In this document: positions 46,629 through 58,753 of the stretch, in pieces
Layout of the letters: each line of letters opens with the position of its first letter
How positions within the stretch are numbered: position 1 is the stretch's first letter
Assembly (NCBI GenBank): GCA_032871835.1
Contig: CM065303.1
Location: forward strand, 20,834,001 to 20,898,000
Origin: Dipteronia dyeriana
Lineage: Eukaryota; Streptophyta; Magnoliopsida; Sapindales; Sapindaceae
DNA: 64,000 nucleotides
Direction of reading: 5' to 3'
Translations under genes and position numbers: made by a program
The notes under the pieces: generated by a model
Databases searched by the model: none
Told to the model about the DNA's origin: nothing
What the model saw: only the letters and a program-made list of their open reading frames with translations

Positions 46629-47201
46629 ATGGATCTGACTCTACGCGATCGGTATTTTGAACTTCTCATGCATGCTTTTAAAGCTAGTGATAATGAGAAT
46701 ATCGCTAGGCTTGAATCCATACTTCAGATCACTTTCACGCATATACACCTTCATTTCAAAAAATTGATTTAAATGTAGATTATTCTTTGGTTTGCCCTGC
46801 GTTTGTCCCTTAATTTGCTAACTCTTCTAGTTCTGCTTCTATTGATATTTGCCCAGATATGTTGAAAACAACTAGCACAAGATAAGCTACCATATGTTCG
46901 CCCAAAGAAATCGTTCGTCTAGCGAACAACTTGAAAATTGTTTTGTAGACATTGAAAATGAAGAAGGTCCCGAGGGAACGACGGGTGCGCAAGCTAAGAT
47001 TCATAACATATCACCTTATTGCCTTTGATATCAAGATAAATGTGGTGACAGATGATGAGCTTGAGAAGTTGAGGGATCGGTTCGACCTTCCAAGTTTGGT
47101 GCAACTGCCTCGTAGTGACGATCGTGACGTATAGAATCCCTTTTCCGGTGCAGTTGTTGTTTATAGGGCCATGTTATCCTCTGGATCACTCTCCTTATTC
47201 A
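46629..47201 (+). pseudogene. Gypsy-type transposon gene (Transposase_28-like), part 1
   Basis: Starts MDLTLRDRYFELLMHAF at ATG 46629, with frameshifts near 46745. The clear part is VTDDELEKLRDRFDLPSLVQLP followed by FSGAVVVYRAMLSSG (~47035-47190). This is the start of the plant domain annotated 'putative gypsy type transposon' (..LR.RF.LP..V.L..P...G.V.VY...F..GL.LP.HPF). The reading is cut by element B2 at 47202 and resumes at 58754 with the expected HPF-type continuation. The protein's role is unknown; it accompanies plant gypsy-like elements. Confidence 0.7.
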
Positions 47202-50200
47202 TGTTATGTTTTAGATTATGTTGGCATTAATTCCATATCAAAATGATGTTTACTTGCAATGATTTGGTTGTTTAGATTCATGATGATTCAAGATTCAAAG
47301 AAGGAATAACAACCAGTCAAAGCAAGTACAAAGTCTTCAAAGAGAAAGGATGTTATCTGGTTCTACAAAGGTATATTAAGACCTTATCTTTCTCTTACAA
47401 GGCTTAGGCACACACACACAAATCAAACATATGTGTCCCTGCATAGTTATGCACCATTAAGGCACACACACACAATTCATACATTTGTGTCCCTACATAG
47501 TTATGCACCATTAAGGCACACATACACATATCATACATTTATGTCCCTTCATCATTTTCCACCATTTATATCACATTCACACACTTGAAGATGAATGCTT
47601 ATTCATTGGTATGAAAATAACATGTTTTGAAAAATGCATGATTGGAGACTATCTCTATGTAGTTTGCATTCTAGTGTGAAATGTGTTTGTATGTGTATAT
47701 GTATGTGTAACATGAATATTGAACTTTATTTAGTCTTAAATCATTCTTGATTGAGTTCCAGTCATTTCTGTTACTCATACTATTGATTTCAAGTTCTAAG
47801 TCAAAAGATACTACACTTTAACTCATGTTGTGTGCATTGTCTTCATCTTTATATATCGAGTCGAATTCTTATTTTCTTGGTTGAGTATCTTATATGTCCA
47901 TGTCTGTGAGAGAGTTATGGTTTATAATTCGTAAACGGATTCAAATTCTGAGTTTTGAGACAGGAGAACGGTCTAAGAACGCGAAAGGAGCGAACGAGGA
48001 AAAGAAGTGCAACCAAGCACTCTTTCCCTAGATGGCACGTGGCCATCTCGGGCCAAAATGCTTGCTGGCCCAAGATTCCCATATGCCATCTCAAGCAACA
48101 AGTGTGTTTGGTGCACTTAAGTTCCTTTTGGTCATTTTGCTTGTATTCTTTTCCCTCTCATTTATTCATCATTTTGGTTATTTTGCACTTAAGTCCCTTG
48201 TATTCTTTTCCCTTTTGGCCATATCTCTTCCCTCTCACATTTCATTCTAAGAAGGGATTTAAAATTTGAATGCAGAATTTTCTCCCGAATTTTCTCCCAA
48301 ATTTTCTTACCTTCCAAACACCATAACTTCTTCATTTGAACTCCGATCTGAGTGATTCAAAGTTGAGAGTGTTTGAATATTCATCCTCCATCTTTTCAAA
48401 AGAGGTTTGAGTTAGTTTTAGTGCTATTTTTGGAGTCTAACCTCACAGAAACGGGACTGCACCAAATCAACTAAGGTATTGATTTTCTCTTAAAGTTTTC
48501 TTTTAAAACTTGGTCAATTGCCTTGGGTTTTCTTCTTCAACTTATATATGTGTCTTATGATTGTTTTGACTTAAGTTTTGAACTCATTTAAAGCTAGATT
48601 GAGTTTTAATTGAAATCTCACATGTTGAGTTAGGTTTTGATTTTACCTATGTTTTCACATGTTTGGAATTGTATTGTGCTTGCTTTGTTTCTAGGACTAT
48701 TTGATGATCTTTAATTGATTGATTTTGTGTAAAATAGTCTCTCACAAGTATTAGGCTCTCTTTGGCCGAATTCTTCTAATAGTACATGTGCTTGTGTTCT
48801 CATGAGCTATTCTTGTGCTTAGATGATTTCATGAATAGATAATATGCTCTAGAACATGTTTGCTTTTGGTTTACATGATTTAAACTTGAATAAATGATTG
48901 ATTGAATATATCTTGAGTTCAAATTTAGATTTATGCATGTATCTAGGTTGAAATTAACTTGTCATATATTTTGTACGAACTAGATGAATTAGACATGCAT
49001 TTTAACTAGACAATAATTGGTTTGTGCATTCATGCTTATGTCTAGTGTTTTCCATAGGATGTGTTTGATCATAACATTCTATGTTGCGTGCTTGTTTACG
49101 TCTTGCATTAATGATCACTTAGATGCCTTGTGAGAAGGAAGTATTGATAATAGGTGTGAGGCCTATGTTGTTGAGCATGTAAGTCTTGGCAAGAGGTGGG
49201 AGATCTTGGAATGTCAAGCAAAGAAGTCTTGCATAGGGTCGTGAGGATCCGAAAGGCTGAGCAAGGAAGTCTTGCCTAAGGTCGTGAGGATCCGGAAGGG
49301 TGAGCGAGGAAGTCATGACAATAGGTATGAGTAGGGATGCACATTTATCCCCGGGGCCCCAAATCCCCGCACCCCCATCCCCATTTGGGGATTTTTGTTT
49401 TGGGAAAAATGGGGAAATGGGGAAATGGAGAGGGATGGGGATGATTGTCATCCCCAAATTAAAATGGGGATGGAGATGGGGGACCCATCCCCATCCCCAT
49501 TTCCTCATTTCCCACACAATTAAATTAAAATGGGGATGGGGATGGAGATCCCCATTTTCCCATTTTCCCATTTCCCCTAAAAGTATATAAATATAATTAT
49601 AATATATATTTGAAACATTTTATGTTGAATTTGTAATGCACTGATATTTTTTATTTGTAATGAAAGGTTTTTTTTTATTTAATTTAGTTTATAATTTTTA
49701 GTTAAATAGGGAAATAGGAAAATGGGGGAACGGGGGATACGAGAAAACAGGGGAAAACAGGGAAAATGAGGAATTGGGATGGGGATGGGGGGACCTCCCC
49801 CCAAACATCCCCATCCCATTTCCCCTAAATGGGGAAATGAGGGGGGGTGGGGGGGTGGGGGAAGGGTCTAGGAAGTGGGGATGGGGATGGGGATGGGGAT
49901 GGGGGGACCTATATCCATCCCTATTCCCCAAACGTGCATCCCTAGGCGTGAGGCATCAAAATGTTGAGCAAGAGGGTGACATATTCATGAGTAAGATAGA
50001 AGGGTAGTTTCTAGGGGAAGGGGTCACTTGAGAGATTGTACTTTTCTTATCTACTAGTGGAGTTTGTTTGCCGGTGGTTGCTAACCCGTGGATGTTTCCT
50101 CTTTGGAGGTTTACCACGTTATATCTTGTGTCAACTTTTCTCTTTCCCTATCTCTCTTATATTGGTATTTGTTATTTGAATACTTTGGATAGATCTTTAT

Positions 50201-50447
50201 ATGTAAGTTCACTTCCTTACTATAATATCAATTGTGTATGTGTTATGGTTGCTTGTTTGTTTAACACTTTACATGATTTACATATTGATTAAGTGTCTTT
50301 AATTGATATATATATATATATATATTATGATACAATCAATCTAGAGGGATAAAATTTTGTTTGTTTCTAAGGGAGTCGAAAAAGGTGTCTAACATATTCA
50401 CCCATATCTAGGTTAGCCTTAAGCATTTAATCGACTTTGTATTTTCA
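47202..50447 (+). mobile_element. 5' LTR of element B2 (with a MITE inside)
   Basis: Starts TGTTATGTTTTAG and ends ..TTGTATTTTCA. Without the 613 bp MITE it is ~2.63 kb, like the other family B LTRs. It has three CA-rich ~60 bp repeats (47400-47575) where B1 LTRs have two, a GC-rich palindromic block at 48020-48100, and the 'gaagtcttgcc' tandem repeat at 49130-49320. B2 is flanked by ATTCA (47197-47201) and ATTTA (58749-58753). Frames at 47955-48269, 48032-48250 and 50068-50292 are chance frames. Confidence 0.9.
49332..49944. mobile_element. hAT-type MITE rich in GGGGAT repeats
   Basis: Perfect 11-bp terminal inverted repeats TAGGGATGCAC (49332-49342) and GTGCATCCCTA (49934-49944). Flanking 8-mers GGTATGAG (49324-49331) and GGCGTGAG (49945-49952) agree at 6 of 8 sites, and the sister LTRs show the uninterrupted site ('aataggtgtgaggcc'). 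TIR start and 8-bp duplication fit the hAT superfamily. Both halves hold GGGGATGGGGAT / CCCCATCCCCAT minisatellites that face each other, so the whole unit can fold. It encodes no transposase; the Trp-Gly and His-Pro repeat frames inside are by-products of the repeat. Confidence 0.85.
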
Positions 50448-50449
50448 AT

Positions 50450-50461
50450 TGGTATCAGAGC
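50450..50461 (+). other. Primer binding site of B2
   Basis: TGGTATCAGAGC two bases after the LTR end. Confidence 0.9.
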
Positions 50462-50551
50462 AGGACACTAGATTGTACTTAGTGAGCATTCAGATTATAC
50501 ATTCATGGTATTTGCAAGGCTTTTGAAGTCATGGGTTTACAAGATGATGTA

Positions 50552-52560
50552 ATGGCTAAAGAAGCCTCAAATACTAGACCACTATTACTTTGAGGAACTA
50601 ATTATGGGTATTGGAAGTTGAGGATGAAGGCCAACATCTGCTCTATTGATGAGAAGGCATGGATGGTCGTGGAAGAAGGTTATAGTCCTCCTACCAAGGT
50701 TCAAGAGGATGGAACCATGATACTCAAGCCAATGAGTGAATGAATAACGAATGAGTTTGAGGTTGCTAAATGGCACCATTGTGCTATGAATGCCATATTT
50801 GAAGGAGTTGATGGGCATCAATTCTCCTACATTCACTATCTTGAATCCGTAAAGGAGGCTTGGGATACTCTACAAGTTACTAATGAAAGAACTTTAGTGG
50901 TGAAGAAATCAAGGCTTCAAATGTTGGCATCACAATTTGAAGGTTTAAGTATGGGTGAAGAAGAAAAGTTTGAAGACTTCCAATTTCGGCTTCTTAACAT
51001 TGCTAACCAATGTCAAGCACTTGGAGTCCTATCTCAAGAGTGCGTTTAAATTGGAAAATCCTTAGGTCTCTTCCTAAGAGATTTAAATCAAAGGTGACGG
51101 CTATTGAGAAAAGCAAGGATGTGGATAGCATGAACATCGATGAGTTGCTTGGGTCTCTCCAAACTTATGAGATGTGCTTGAAGCCAAAGATTAAGAGTAA
51201 GGGAATCGCTCTCAATGTTATTGAGGAGGGGAGTGATGATTAAAATGAAGAGATCTCTCTTTTGGTTAGAAAGTTTTAGAAGTTTCTAAAGAAGAATGCC
51301 AAGCCTAAAGGTAGGTCTTCTAAGGAAAATGAGGTTAAGAAAACATCATCTAAAAGGAATGAGAAGAATAGTCAAGCCATGAACAAGAAAGGTGTTCAAT
51401 GCTACAATTGTCATGGTTTCGGTCACTTTGCTAGTGAGTGCACCAAGAAGTCATCTAAGAAAGACAAGAAAGGTAAACTGTTGGCTGCTACTTGGAGTGA
51501 TGATAATTCTACTGATGATGAGAACTCTAGTAGTGAGTCTTCAAGTGATGAAGAGCTGGTGAGCAACTTTGTAGCTCTAGCGACTTCTCATTCTCCACTA
51601 GATATTGATGGTACAATATCTTTGAACAAGAACATTGATGCAAATCATCATGGAAGCACTAGTTCCAATCCTACCAATCTTGAGTTGTTGACCAAGATAG
51701 AGAAGCTTGAAGAAGCAAGAGATAATGCTCTAAAAGAGGTAGTTGAGAATGATGATTTGATCGAAAAACAACTAGATGAGTTTGTGATTGTTACTCTTAA
51801 GCTTCTTAGTGAGAAAGGTGATATTATGAAGAAGTTTAGAGAACTTGAAAAGATAAACCTTGAGCAGGATAATGTGATATTTTCTTTGAAGAAGAGAGAG
51901 CAAGAATTAATGGAAGAGATAGACACGGCTAAGGAAGACATCAAGTACTTAGTGAATGATTCGGTAAGTGTGTCTAGTGTTAGGAATCTTGTTAACTCTC
52001 ATAGTGGTGAAGACGACTTAGTAGTTGAAGAGGAGCCCTTGGAAGCACCACTTACTACTCACTTGGATGAAGTCGTGATAAATAAGAAACCACACAAGAA
52101 GAGAAGATCAAAAGCCAAGAAGAAGTTTGCAAACAAGGTATCTTTGCAAACTTCTAGTGAAGCTAGTTCAACTCCAAAAGGTATAATCTCATCTTTTATT
52201 CCAATTTGCCATTATTGCAACACAATAGGTCACATTAAGCCTAGGTGTTATAAATTTATTGAAAAATGCAAATTAGGAAATGAATCTAGAGATAAGGAGA
52301 TTAAACTTCAACTTGAACATGCTAATGCTTTGAAAGTTGAGAAACATGATAATATTGCTAAGCATGAAAAGAAGTTATGGAGTATAAAGAAAGCTAGTCT
52401 TGTTCAACTTAACAAAGCCTGTGTTGAAAATGTTAAAGAAGAGAGTATTAATGATATTCTTGGTAATCAAGTCATTGAAGGACTTTACTCTAGATTTAAC
52501 ATTGTTGTCAAGGATGATATTGGAAATGTTTGTATATGTACACCCAAAACAAGTGATTAG
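50552..52560 (+). pseudogene. Gag pseudogene of B2; C-terminal 393 residues open
   Basis: Homologous to B1 gag from MAKEASNTRPLLL (ATG 50552; an in-frame ATG also at 50531). Stops occur at ~50595 and ~50742 and a small deletion near 51030 shifts the frame. From 51379 a 393-residue frame is open: first zinc knuckle CYNCHGFGHFASEC (residues 8-21), acidic Ser-rich spacer, coiled coil (~105-215), basic KKPHKKRRSKAKKK, second zinc knuckle CHYCNTIGHIKPRC (~270-283), and a further coiled coil. A one-base loss near 52550 ends it at TSD, where B1 reads NKWFKGECSYH. Family: nucleocapsid/capsid polyprotein of copia Sireviruses. No pol downstream. Confidence 0.88.
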
Positions 52561-54262
52561 AGGGTGAGTGCTTTTATCACTAGTGTAAGAAGTACATGTG
52601 ATGTAGCTTTGAGGCAATATATCAATTGTGTTGAGAATTCTTGCTTGCTAGCTTTGAATACTCCTTGTATTGGTATGAACTTGGTTCTCACATCATGTTT
52701 GTTATGATGGTCGAAATTTATTGGTTAACTTTTGAGAAGTTCTTTTGATATATGTGTTGATTGAGTTGAAATATTATACTTTTTATATTCTTGTTATAAA
52801 ACATCGTCAACTTGGTGTCATGAGGACATTCAAGGCAAGAGTGCTCATAAAAAAGGTGAAAGTATGATATTTGGTGAATATAATGTGCAAAAGGTATCCC
52901 TATACTCTAATGCATGTTCTCTTAAATATTCAACTTTTTACTCAATCTTTTATATACATCTTATAGCATATCATATTAGAGAATTTTGTATAGCATACAT
53001 ATGATTCTCATTGACATTTGCTATTTTAGGATCTAATAGTGATATTGTTCACATTGATCTTATCTTGATGATTGTTTGTGTATAGTATATTGAGTGGCAT
53101 TATTTTTGAAAATATGAGCTTTATATTCTTTGAAAGCTACTCATTAGAGAAGTAATGACCTTGAATAAGTCTTTGCTTATTGCTTTTAGATCATGTGCTT
53201 ATGAGCCATAAAATCTTGGTTTTCTAAAATTTCACTTTGCTTCTCTTATATGTTTTGCTAGTAGGTTGAGTTTACTAATATGTAAACTTTGGATACACAT
53301 TGAAGTTTTTGTGCTTAAGTACATTTAAAATGACCTATGGTTAGTATCCATTTTGCTTCGGCAAATACATAGAACTCAACGAGCATCCTCATGGAAAGAG
53401 CTACACATATTGGTTGTGAAAGCTACCCAATGTGGAAAGAGCTACACCATTGTGATGAGTGAAAGCCGCCATGATGTGAATTTTTTTTATGCTTGGAATA
53501 ATCAAAGAAGTGTTGAAATGGAATCATGACAAGAAAATTCTTTGATTCAAAGCCTAAAAAGAAAAGGAGGAAGACTTAAAAAGGAGTATAGTTGAAAAAT
53601 CAAATAAGCTCAGATTGAAAAACATAAATGGGATGACGAGCCACATGCACACACACGCTCACACGCTCATATGTTGAAATCTATTCTCTTAATGGCAAAA
53701 AATTCGGGATGATAATCGGTTTGACTTTTTATGGAAAAAGCTTAAGATGAATAGATGTTGGAAATTGTTTGCATGTTGATTATCAAACTACTTCTTGATA
53801 TATGTTTGAAGCATATCTCTCTCACACACACTTTGTTTATGAGTATGTTGATATTTTAGCAAGTGTTGAAGAATTATGAGAGAACTTGAAAATCTTTGTG
53901 TATCTCTCTTAGCATATGGAGCTTGTTTTATTGATATTTCTTCAAATTGCTGAAATGTGTGATTATGTGAACACCTTTGTGAACTTTATGCTATCATTGA
54001 TTTTAGTTATGGCATTTATCAAGGGGGTGCATTGTATGCTAGACATTGTTCTATTTTATGATGTGTTCACATGCTTCATTTTGTTACATGTTGACATATT
54101 TTGCCCGAATGACACTTGTAAGATATTACTCACTATTTTTGTCTTGCATGATGATTCATTCTTAAGTCATATGTCTTTGTTTTTATATATTTGTGACTAA
54201 TGTGCTTGTTTTATTTTCACTCACTTTTGTTGTATGTATATAGCATCTTATCACACAAGAAA
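52561..54262 (+). other. Gag-ORF2 spacer of B2, no gene seen
   Basis: Counterpart of 20945-22631. Reading frames differ between the copies (for example 53916-54200 here has no B1 equivalent), so coding is not supported. It holds a G-run 'tcaagggggtgcattg' at ~54019 and (CA)n at ~53650. Confidence 0.6.
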
Positions 54263-55311
54263 ATAGGAAGAACTAAGATTACCGCAAGTGGAAATCAATT
54301 GAATCCCGTTTTGAAAGCCAAGTCTACCTCAAAAGGATCTAAAGCTTCAAGGATAAAATATTTAGGGATCTTTGGAACGAAGAAGATATTTCAAGAGAGA
54401 GGCATTGACTTTGGTAAGTGTAAAGATTCTTATGTTCTTAAGTGCTTAAAGGATATAAAATGGGAATAATTGGTGAGCATGTTAGGAGTTGTAAATGATA
54501 CTCTTGTTGAGAGTTTTATCATGAATATAAGGAAAGTATCACCTTGTTAGATGCTTTGATGGAAATTAGGGGTATTGTATTTAGAGTTAACCAGAAAAAT
54601 ATGAACAAGTTTCTTAGGCTATCTAATGATATAGATTCAAATTTTCTTTATGTGGATATTATTGAGAATCTAAATATCATGGGTAGAACTCTTTGTGACA
54701 ATGCTTCCTTTGAGTGGAAAAATAAGACATACATTAGTCAACATGAGTTAACTAAGGCTAGTGCATTTTGGCATCTATTCATTTGCACTAACATTATTGG
54801 ATCTTCGAATTCAACCGAGTTGAATAAGGACAAGATCAAAATAGTGTATGCTTTGGTAACTAATCAACCGATAAACCTTAGAGATCTTCTCATGTATTAC
54901 AATGATAGTGTGGCTTTCTCTACTAGAGGTGATAAAAAGCTTACAATACCGGGCTTTATTACTTCATTGTGTTTAGCTCGTGGGATTAAGAGTAGAGAAG
55001 ATGATGTGTTAGTTCAACCGTTGGAAAAGTATTGTGATAAACGTGTGTCTTACATGTCCTATAAGAATAAGGGTAAGACTTGTGATACTTTTGGACTATT
55101 TAGTAGTTCTCAAGTTGATAGTCATGTGATTAGCACAAATATTCTTCTGGATTGGGCGATACAATTGAAGGAGAAGGTTGATGAACTTAGTGCAATAGTT
55201 GTTCAACAAGATGCTAGAATTGAAGAGTTGGAGGAGTGCATTGCTTCAAGCTCAAGACCACATTTCAAGCATTATGTCAGATCGACTACTCGTACAACTT
55301 TCTTTGGTTGA
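54263..55311 (+). pseudogene. ORF2 of B2, putative plant transposon protein, broken
   Basis: Same gene as 22632-23693. The start codon is ATA, a stop lies at ~54468 and a one-base loss follows, but 54544-55311 (255 residues) is open to the natural C-terminus. It shows IRGIVFRVNQKNMNKFLRL, TKASAFWHLFICTNII, IPGFITSLCLARGI and, after the globular domain, LKEKVDELSAIVVQQDARIEELEE (a coiled coil; shown here in part by position ~55160-55240) and a basic tail ending TTFFG. The missing C-terminus of the B1 copy can be judged from this one. Function unknown; see the B1 entry. Confidence 0.75.
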
Positions 55312-55761
55312 ACAAGTGACTAGTATTTGAGCTTTAAGGTACATTTCTTAACTTTTTGGCATCATTTCATGTCAAAAGGGGGAGAAAGAGTATATGCTAG
55401 TTGCGTAGTTTCTTTCTATGTTATTTTTGTGAACTTTTGAGCTTGCTTAGTTTCTTTCTATGTTGTTTTTGTGAACTTTTGAGCTTAATGGCATGTAATA
55501 ATTAGTTTCAAGATTTGGTAAAGAATTTTTGTGATTTTACATGTGTTGAGGGGGAGATACATGTATTTGTGGACTTTAATTGTATATACTTATCCATATT
55601 ATATGTTGCCATTTGTTGTTTTTCTCTTTTATATGCATTGTGCTTTGAGATGATTTGTAGGTTGCTTCAAGAAAAGTTTAAGATGAAGTTCAAGAGTTGA
55701 TGAAGATTAGTTCAAGGAATCTTACTCATTGTAATGTGAGGGAGTGATTTTGTGACCTACA
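55312..55761 (+). other. 3' internal region of B2
   Basis: Non-coding, homologous to 23694-24085. It holds CAAAAGGGGGAGAAAG at ~55375 and TTGAGGGGGAGATAC at ~55547, two polypurine-like tracts, and a ~60 bp tandem duplication of 'agtttctttctatgtt' (55405-55480). Confidence 0.7.
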
Positions 55762-56070
55762 TCGGAACAATAGGGCCGTTATGCTCATTACTAAACTTAT
55801 TTTCAACTCCCCGAAGCATTTCGTCGCTTAAGAAAAAGAAAAAAGGTGAACGGTGATTGGATTGACGATAAAATAGAATCCTGGCATGGATTGGCCAGTT
55901 TGTATTTGGAAGGATGCAACTTCTTAACCGCCGCAGTCTCCACTTCTGCTAATAGTTTAGCAAGAGACAAGAGATTCATATGAGAAAACAAAAGTAAACG
56001 AGCCAACGAGCTCAACCCTCGTGCTTAGTTGCCACCATTGAGTTTGGAACCCTGAACAGACTGCCGATGA
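55762..56070. other. Mosaic organelle (plastid) DNA insertion
   Basis: Absent at the homologous site of B1 (24080). 55885-55962 reads [19 protein letters not shown], matching the D2 protein of photosystem II (plastid psbD). 56004-56070 reads 'caaccctcgtgcttagttgcc' to 'cctgaacagactgcc', matching plastid 16S rRNA near the decoding-helix region. These two genes are far apart in plastid genomes, so the insert is a scrambled mosaic. 55762-55884 may also be organellar but was not identified. The minus-strand frame 55803-56015 is antisense to it. Confidence 0.75.
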
Positions 56071-56136
56071 TCTTTATTTTTATATTTGTAGTAAATGTAT
56101 AGGTGTTTTGACATGGAATTTGCCAAAGGGGGAGAT
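56071..56136 (+). other. End of B2 internal region and polypurine tract
   Basis: GCCAAAGGGGGAGAT (56122-56136) sits directly before the 3' LTR start, identical in type to the B1 tract. Confidence 0.85.
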
Positions 56137-58595
56137 TGTTAGGTTTTAGATTATGTTGGCATTAATTCCATATCAAAATGATGTTTACTAGTAATGATTT
56201 AGTTGTTTAGGTTCATGATGATTCAAGCTTCAAAGAAAGAATAACAACTAGTCAAAGCAAGTACAAAGTCTTCAAAGAGAAAAGATGCTATATGGTTCTA
56301 CAAAGGTATATTAAGACCTTATCTTTCTCTTACAAGGCTTAGGCACACACACACAAATCATACATATGTGTCCCTGCATAGTTGTGCACCATTAAGGCAC
56401 ACACACAATTCATACATTTGTGTCCTAACATAGTTATTCACCAATAAGGCATACACACACATATCATACATGTGTGTCCTTGTATCATTGTGCACCATTT
56501 ATAACACATTCACACACTTGAAGATGAATTCTCATGCATTGGTAGGAAAATAACATGTTTTGAAAAATGTATGATTGGAGACTATCTCTATGTAGTTTGC
56601 ATTCTAGTGTGAAATGTGTTTGTATGTGTATATGTTTGTATAACATGGATATTAAACTTTATTTTAGTCCTAAATCATTCTTGATTGATTTCCAGTCATT
56701 TCAGTTACTCATACTATTGATTTCAAGTTATAAGTAAAAAGATACTACACTTTCAACTCATGTTGTGTACATTATCTTCGGCTTCATATATCAAGTCGAA
56801 TTCTTATTTTTTTGGGTTGAGTATCTTGTATATCCATGTCCATGAGAGAGTTATGGTTTGTAATCAATAAATGGATTTAAATTCTGAGTTCAGAGGCCGG
56901 AGAACGGTCGAAGAACATGAAAGGAGAGCGTGAGGAAAAGAAGTGCAACCAAGCACTCTTTCCCGAGATTGAACAAGGCCATCTTGGGCCAGAATGCTTG
57001 CTGCCCCCGAGATACCCATGCGCCATCTCAGGCAGCAAGTGTTCTTAGTACACTTAAGTCTCTTTTGGTTATTTTACCTGTATTCATTTCCCTCTCCTTT
57101 ATATATCCATTCCCCATCACATTTCATTCTAAGAAGAGATTCAAATTTTGAGTGCAGAATGTTGTCCCAAATTTTCTCACCTTCCAAACACCATAACTTC
57201 TTCATTTTAACTCCGATCTGAGTGATTCAAAGTTGAGAGTATTTTTCTTTTCATCCTCCATTTTGTCTCTGAAGGTTTATGTTAGTTTTATTGCTGTTTT
57301 GGAGTCTAACCTCATAAAAATGGGACTGCACCAAATCAACTACGGTATTGATTTTCTCTCAAATGTTTCTATTAAAACTTGGTCAATTACCTTGGGTTTT
57401 CTTATTCAACTTATATATGTGTCTTGTGATTGTTTTTATTTGAGTTTTGAAATTATTTAAGTCTAGATTGAGTTTCAATTGAAATCTCACATGTTGAGTT
57501 AGATTTTGATTTTGCCTATGTTTTCACATGTGTTGGGATTGTATTGTGCTAGCTTTGATTCTATGACTATTTGATGATCTTTAATTGATTGATTTTGTAT
57601 AAAATATTCTCTCACATGTACTAGGCTATCTTTGGCTGAATGAATTCTTCTAATAGTACATGTGCTTGTGTTCTCATGAGCTATTCTTGTGCTTAGTTGA
57701 TTTCATGAATAGATAATATGCTCTAGAACATGTTTGCTTTTGGTTTACATGATTTAAACTTGATTAAATGATTAATTGAATATATCTTGAGTTCAAGTTG
57801 ATTTACGCATGTATCTAGGCTGAAATTAACTTGTCATATATTTTGTATGAACTAGATGAATTAGACATGCATTTTAACTAGACAACATTTGGTTTGTGCA
57901 TTCATGCTTATGTCTAGTGTTTTCCATAGTATGTGTTGATCATAACATTCTCTGTTGTGTGCTTGTTTGTGTCATGCATTCATGATCACCCAGATGTCTA
58001 TTGAGAAAGAATTCTAGACAATAGGTGTGAGGCCTATGTTGTCAAGCATGGAAGTCTTGGCAAGAGGTGGGAGACCTTGGAATGTCAAGCAAGGAAGTCT
58101 TGCCTAGGGTCATGAGGATTCGAAAGGGTGAGCAAGGAAGTCTTGCCTAGGGTTGTGAGGATCCGAAAGGGTGAGCAAGGAAGTCTTGCCTAGGGTCGTG
58201 AGGATCCGAAAGAGTGAGCGAGGAAGTCTTGACAATAGGTGTGAGGCCTCAGAATGTTAAGCAAGAGGGTGACATATTCATGAGTAAGTTAGAAGGGTAG
58301 TTTCTAGGTGAAGGGGTCACTTGAGAGATTGTACTTTTCTTATCTACTAGTAGATTTTTTTACCGATGGTTGCTAACCAGTGGATGTTTTCTCTTCGGAG
58401 GTTTACCACGTTATATCTTATGTCAACTTTTCTCTATCCCCGTCTCTCTTATATTGGTATTTGTTATTTGAATACTATGGTTAGAACTTTATATGTAAGT
58501 TGACTTTCTTACTATAATATCAATTGTGTATGTGTTATGGTTGCTTGTTTGTATCACATTTTACATGTTTTATATATTGATTAAGTGTCTTTAAT

Positions 58596-58632
<37 letters not shown>

Positions 58633-58748
58633 GATACAATCAATCTAGAGGGACAAACTTTTGTTTATTTCTAAGGGAGTCGAAAAAGGTGTCTAACCTA
58701 TTCACCCCCTAGGTTAGCCTTGAGCATTTAACCGTGTTTGTATTTTCA
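56137..58748 (+). mobile_element. 3' LTR of element B2 (2612 bp)
   Basis: TGTTAGGTTTTAG..TTGTATTTTCA, homologous along its length to the 5' LTR minus the MITE. It has three CA-rich repeats (56340-56520), the GC-rich block with 'cccgagatt' and 'gccatctcag' (56960-57030), the 'gaagtcttgcctagg' tandem repeat with more copies (58020-58260), and a (TA)n of about 16 repeats at 58599-58630. Frames 56930-57151, 56994-57221 and 57233-57460 are chance frames. Confidence 0.9.
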
Positions 58749-58753
58749 ATTTA

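Noticed and set aside
49119..50007. Open frames of 77-150 residues rich in Trp-Gly or His-Pro on both strands
   Set aside because: They are translations of the GGGGAT/CCCCAT minisatellite inside the hAT MITE and the LTR tandem repeat.
55803..56015. 70-residue minus-strand frame
   Set aside because: Antisense to the plastid psbD fragment in the mosaic insertion.
56004..56070. Possible rRNA gene
   Set aside because: Only ~67 bases match plastid 16S rRNA, with substitutions; it is an inserted fragment, not a gene.
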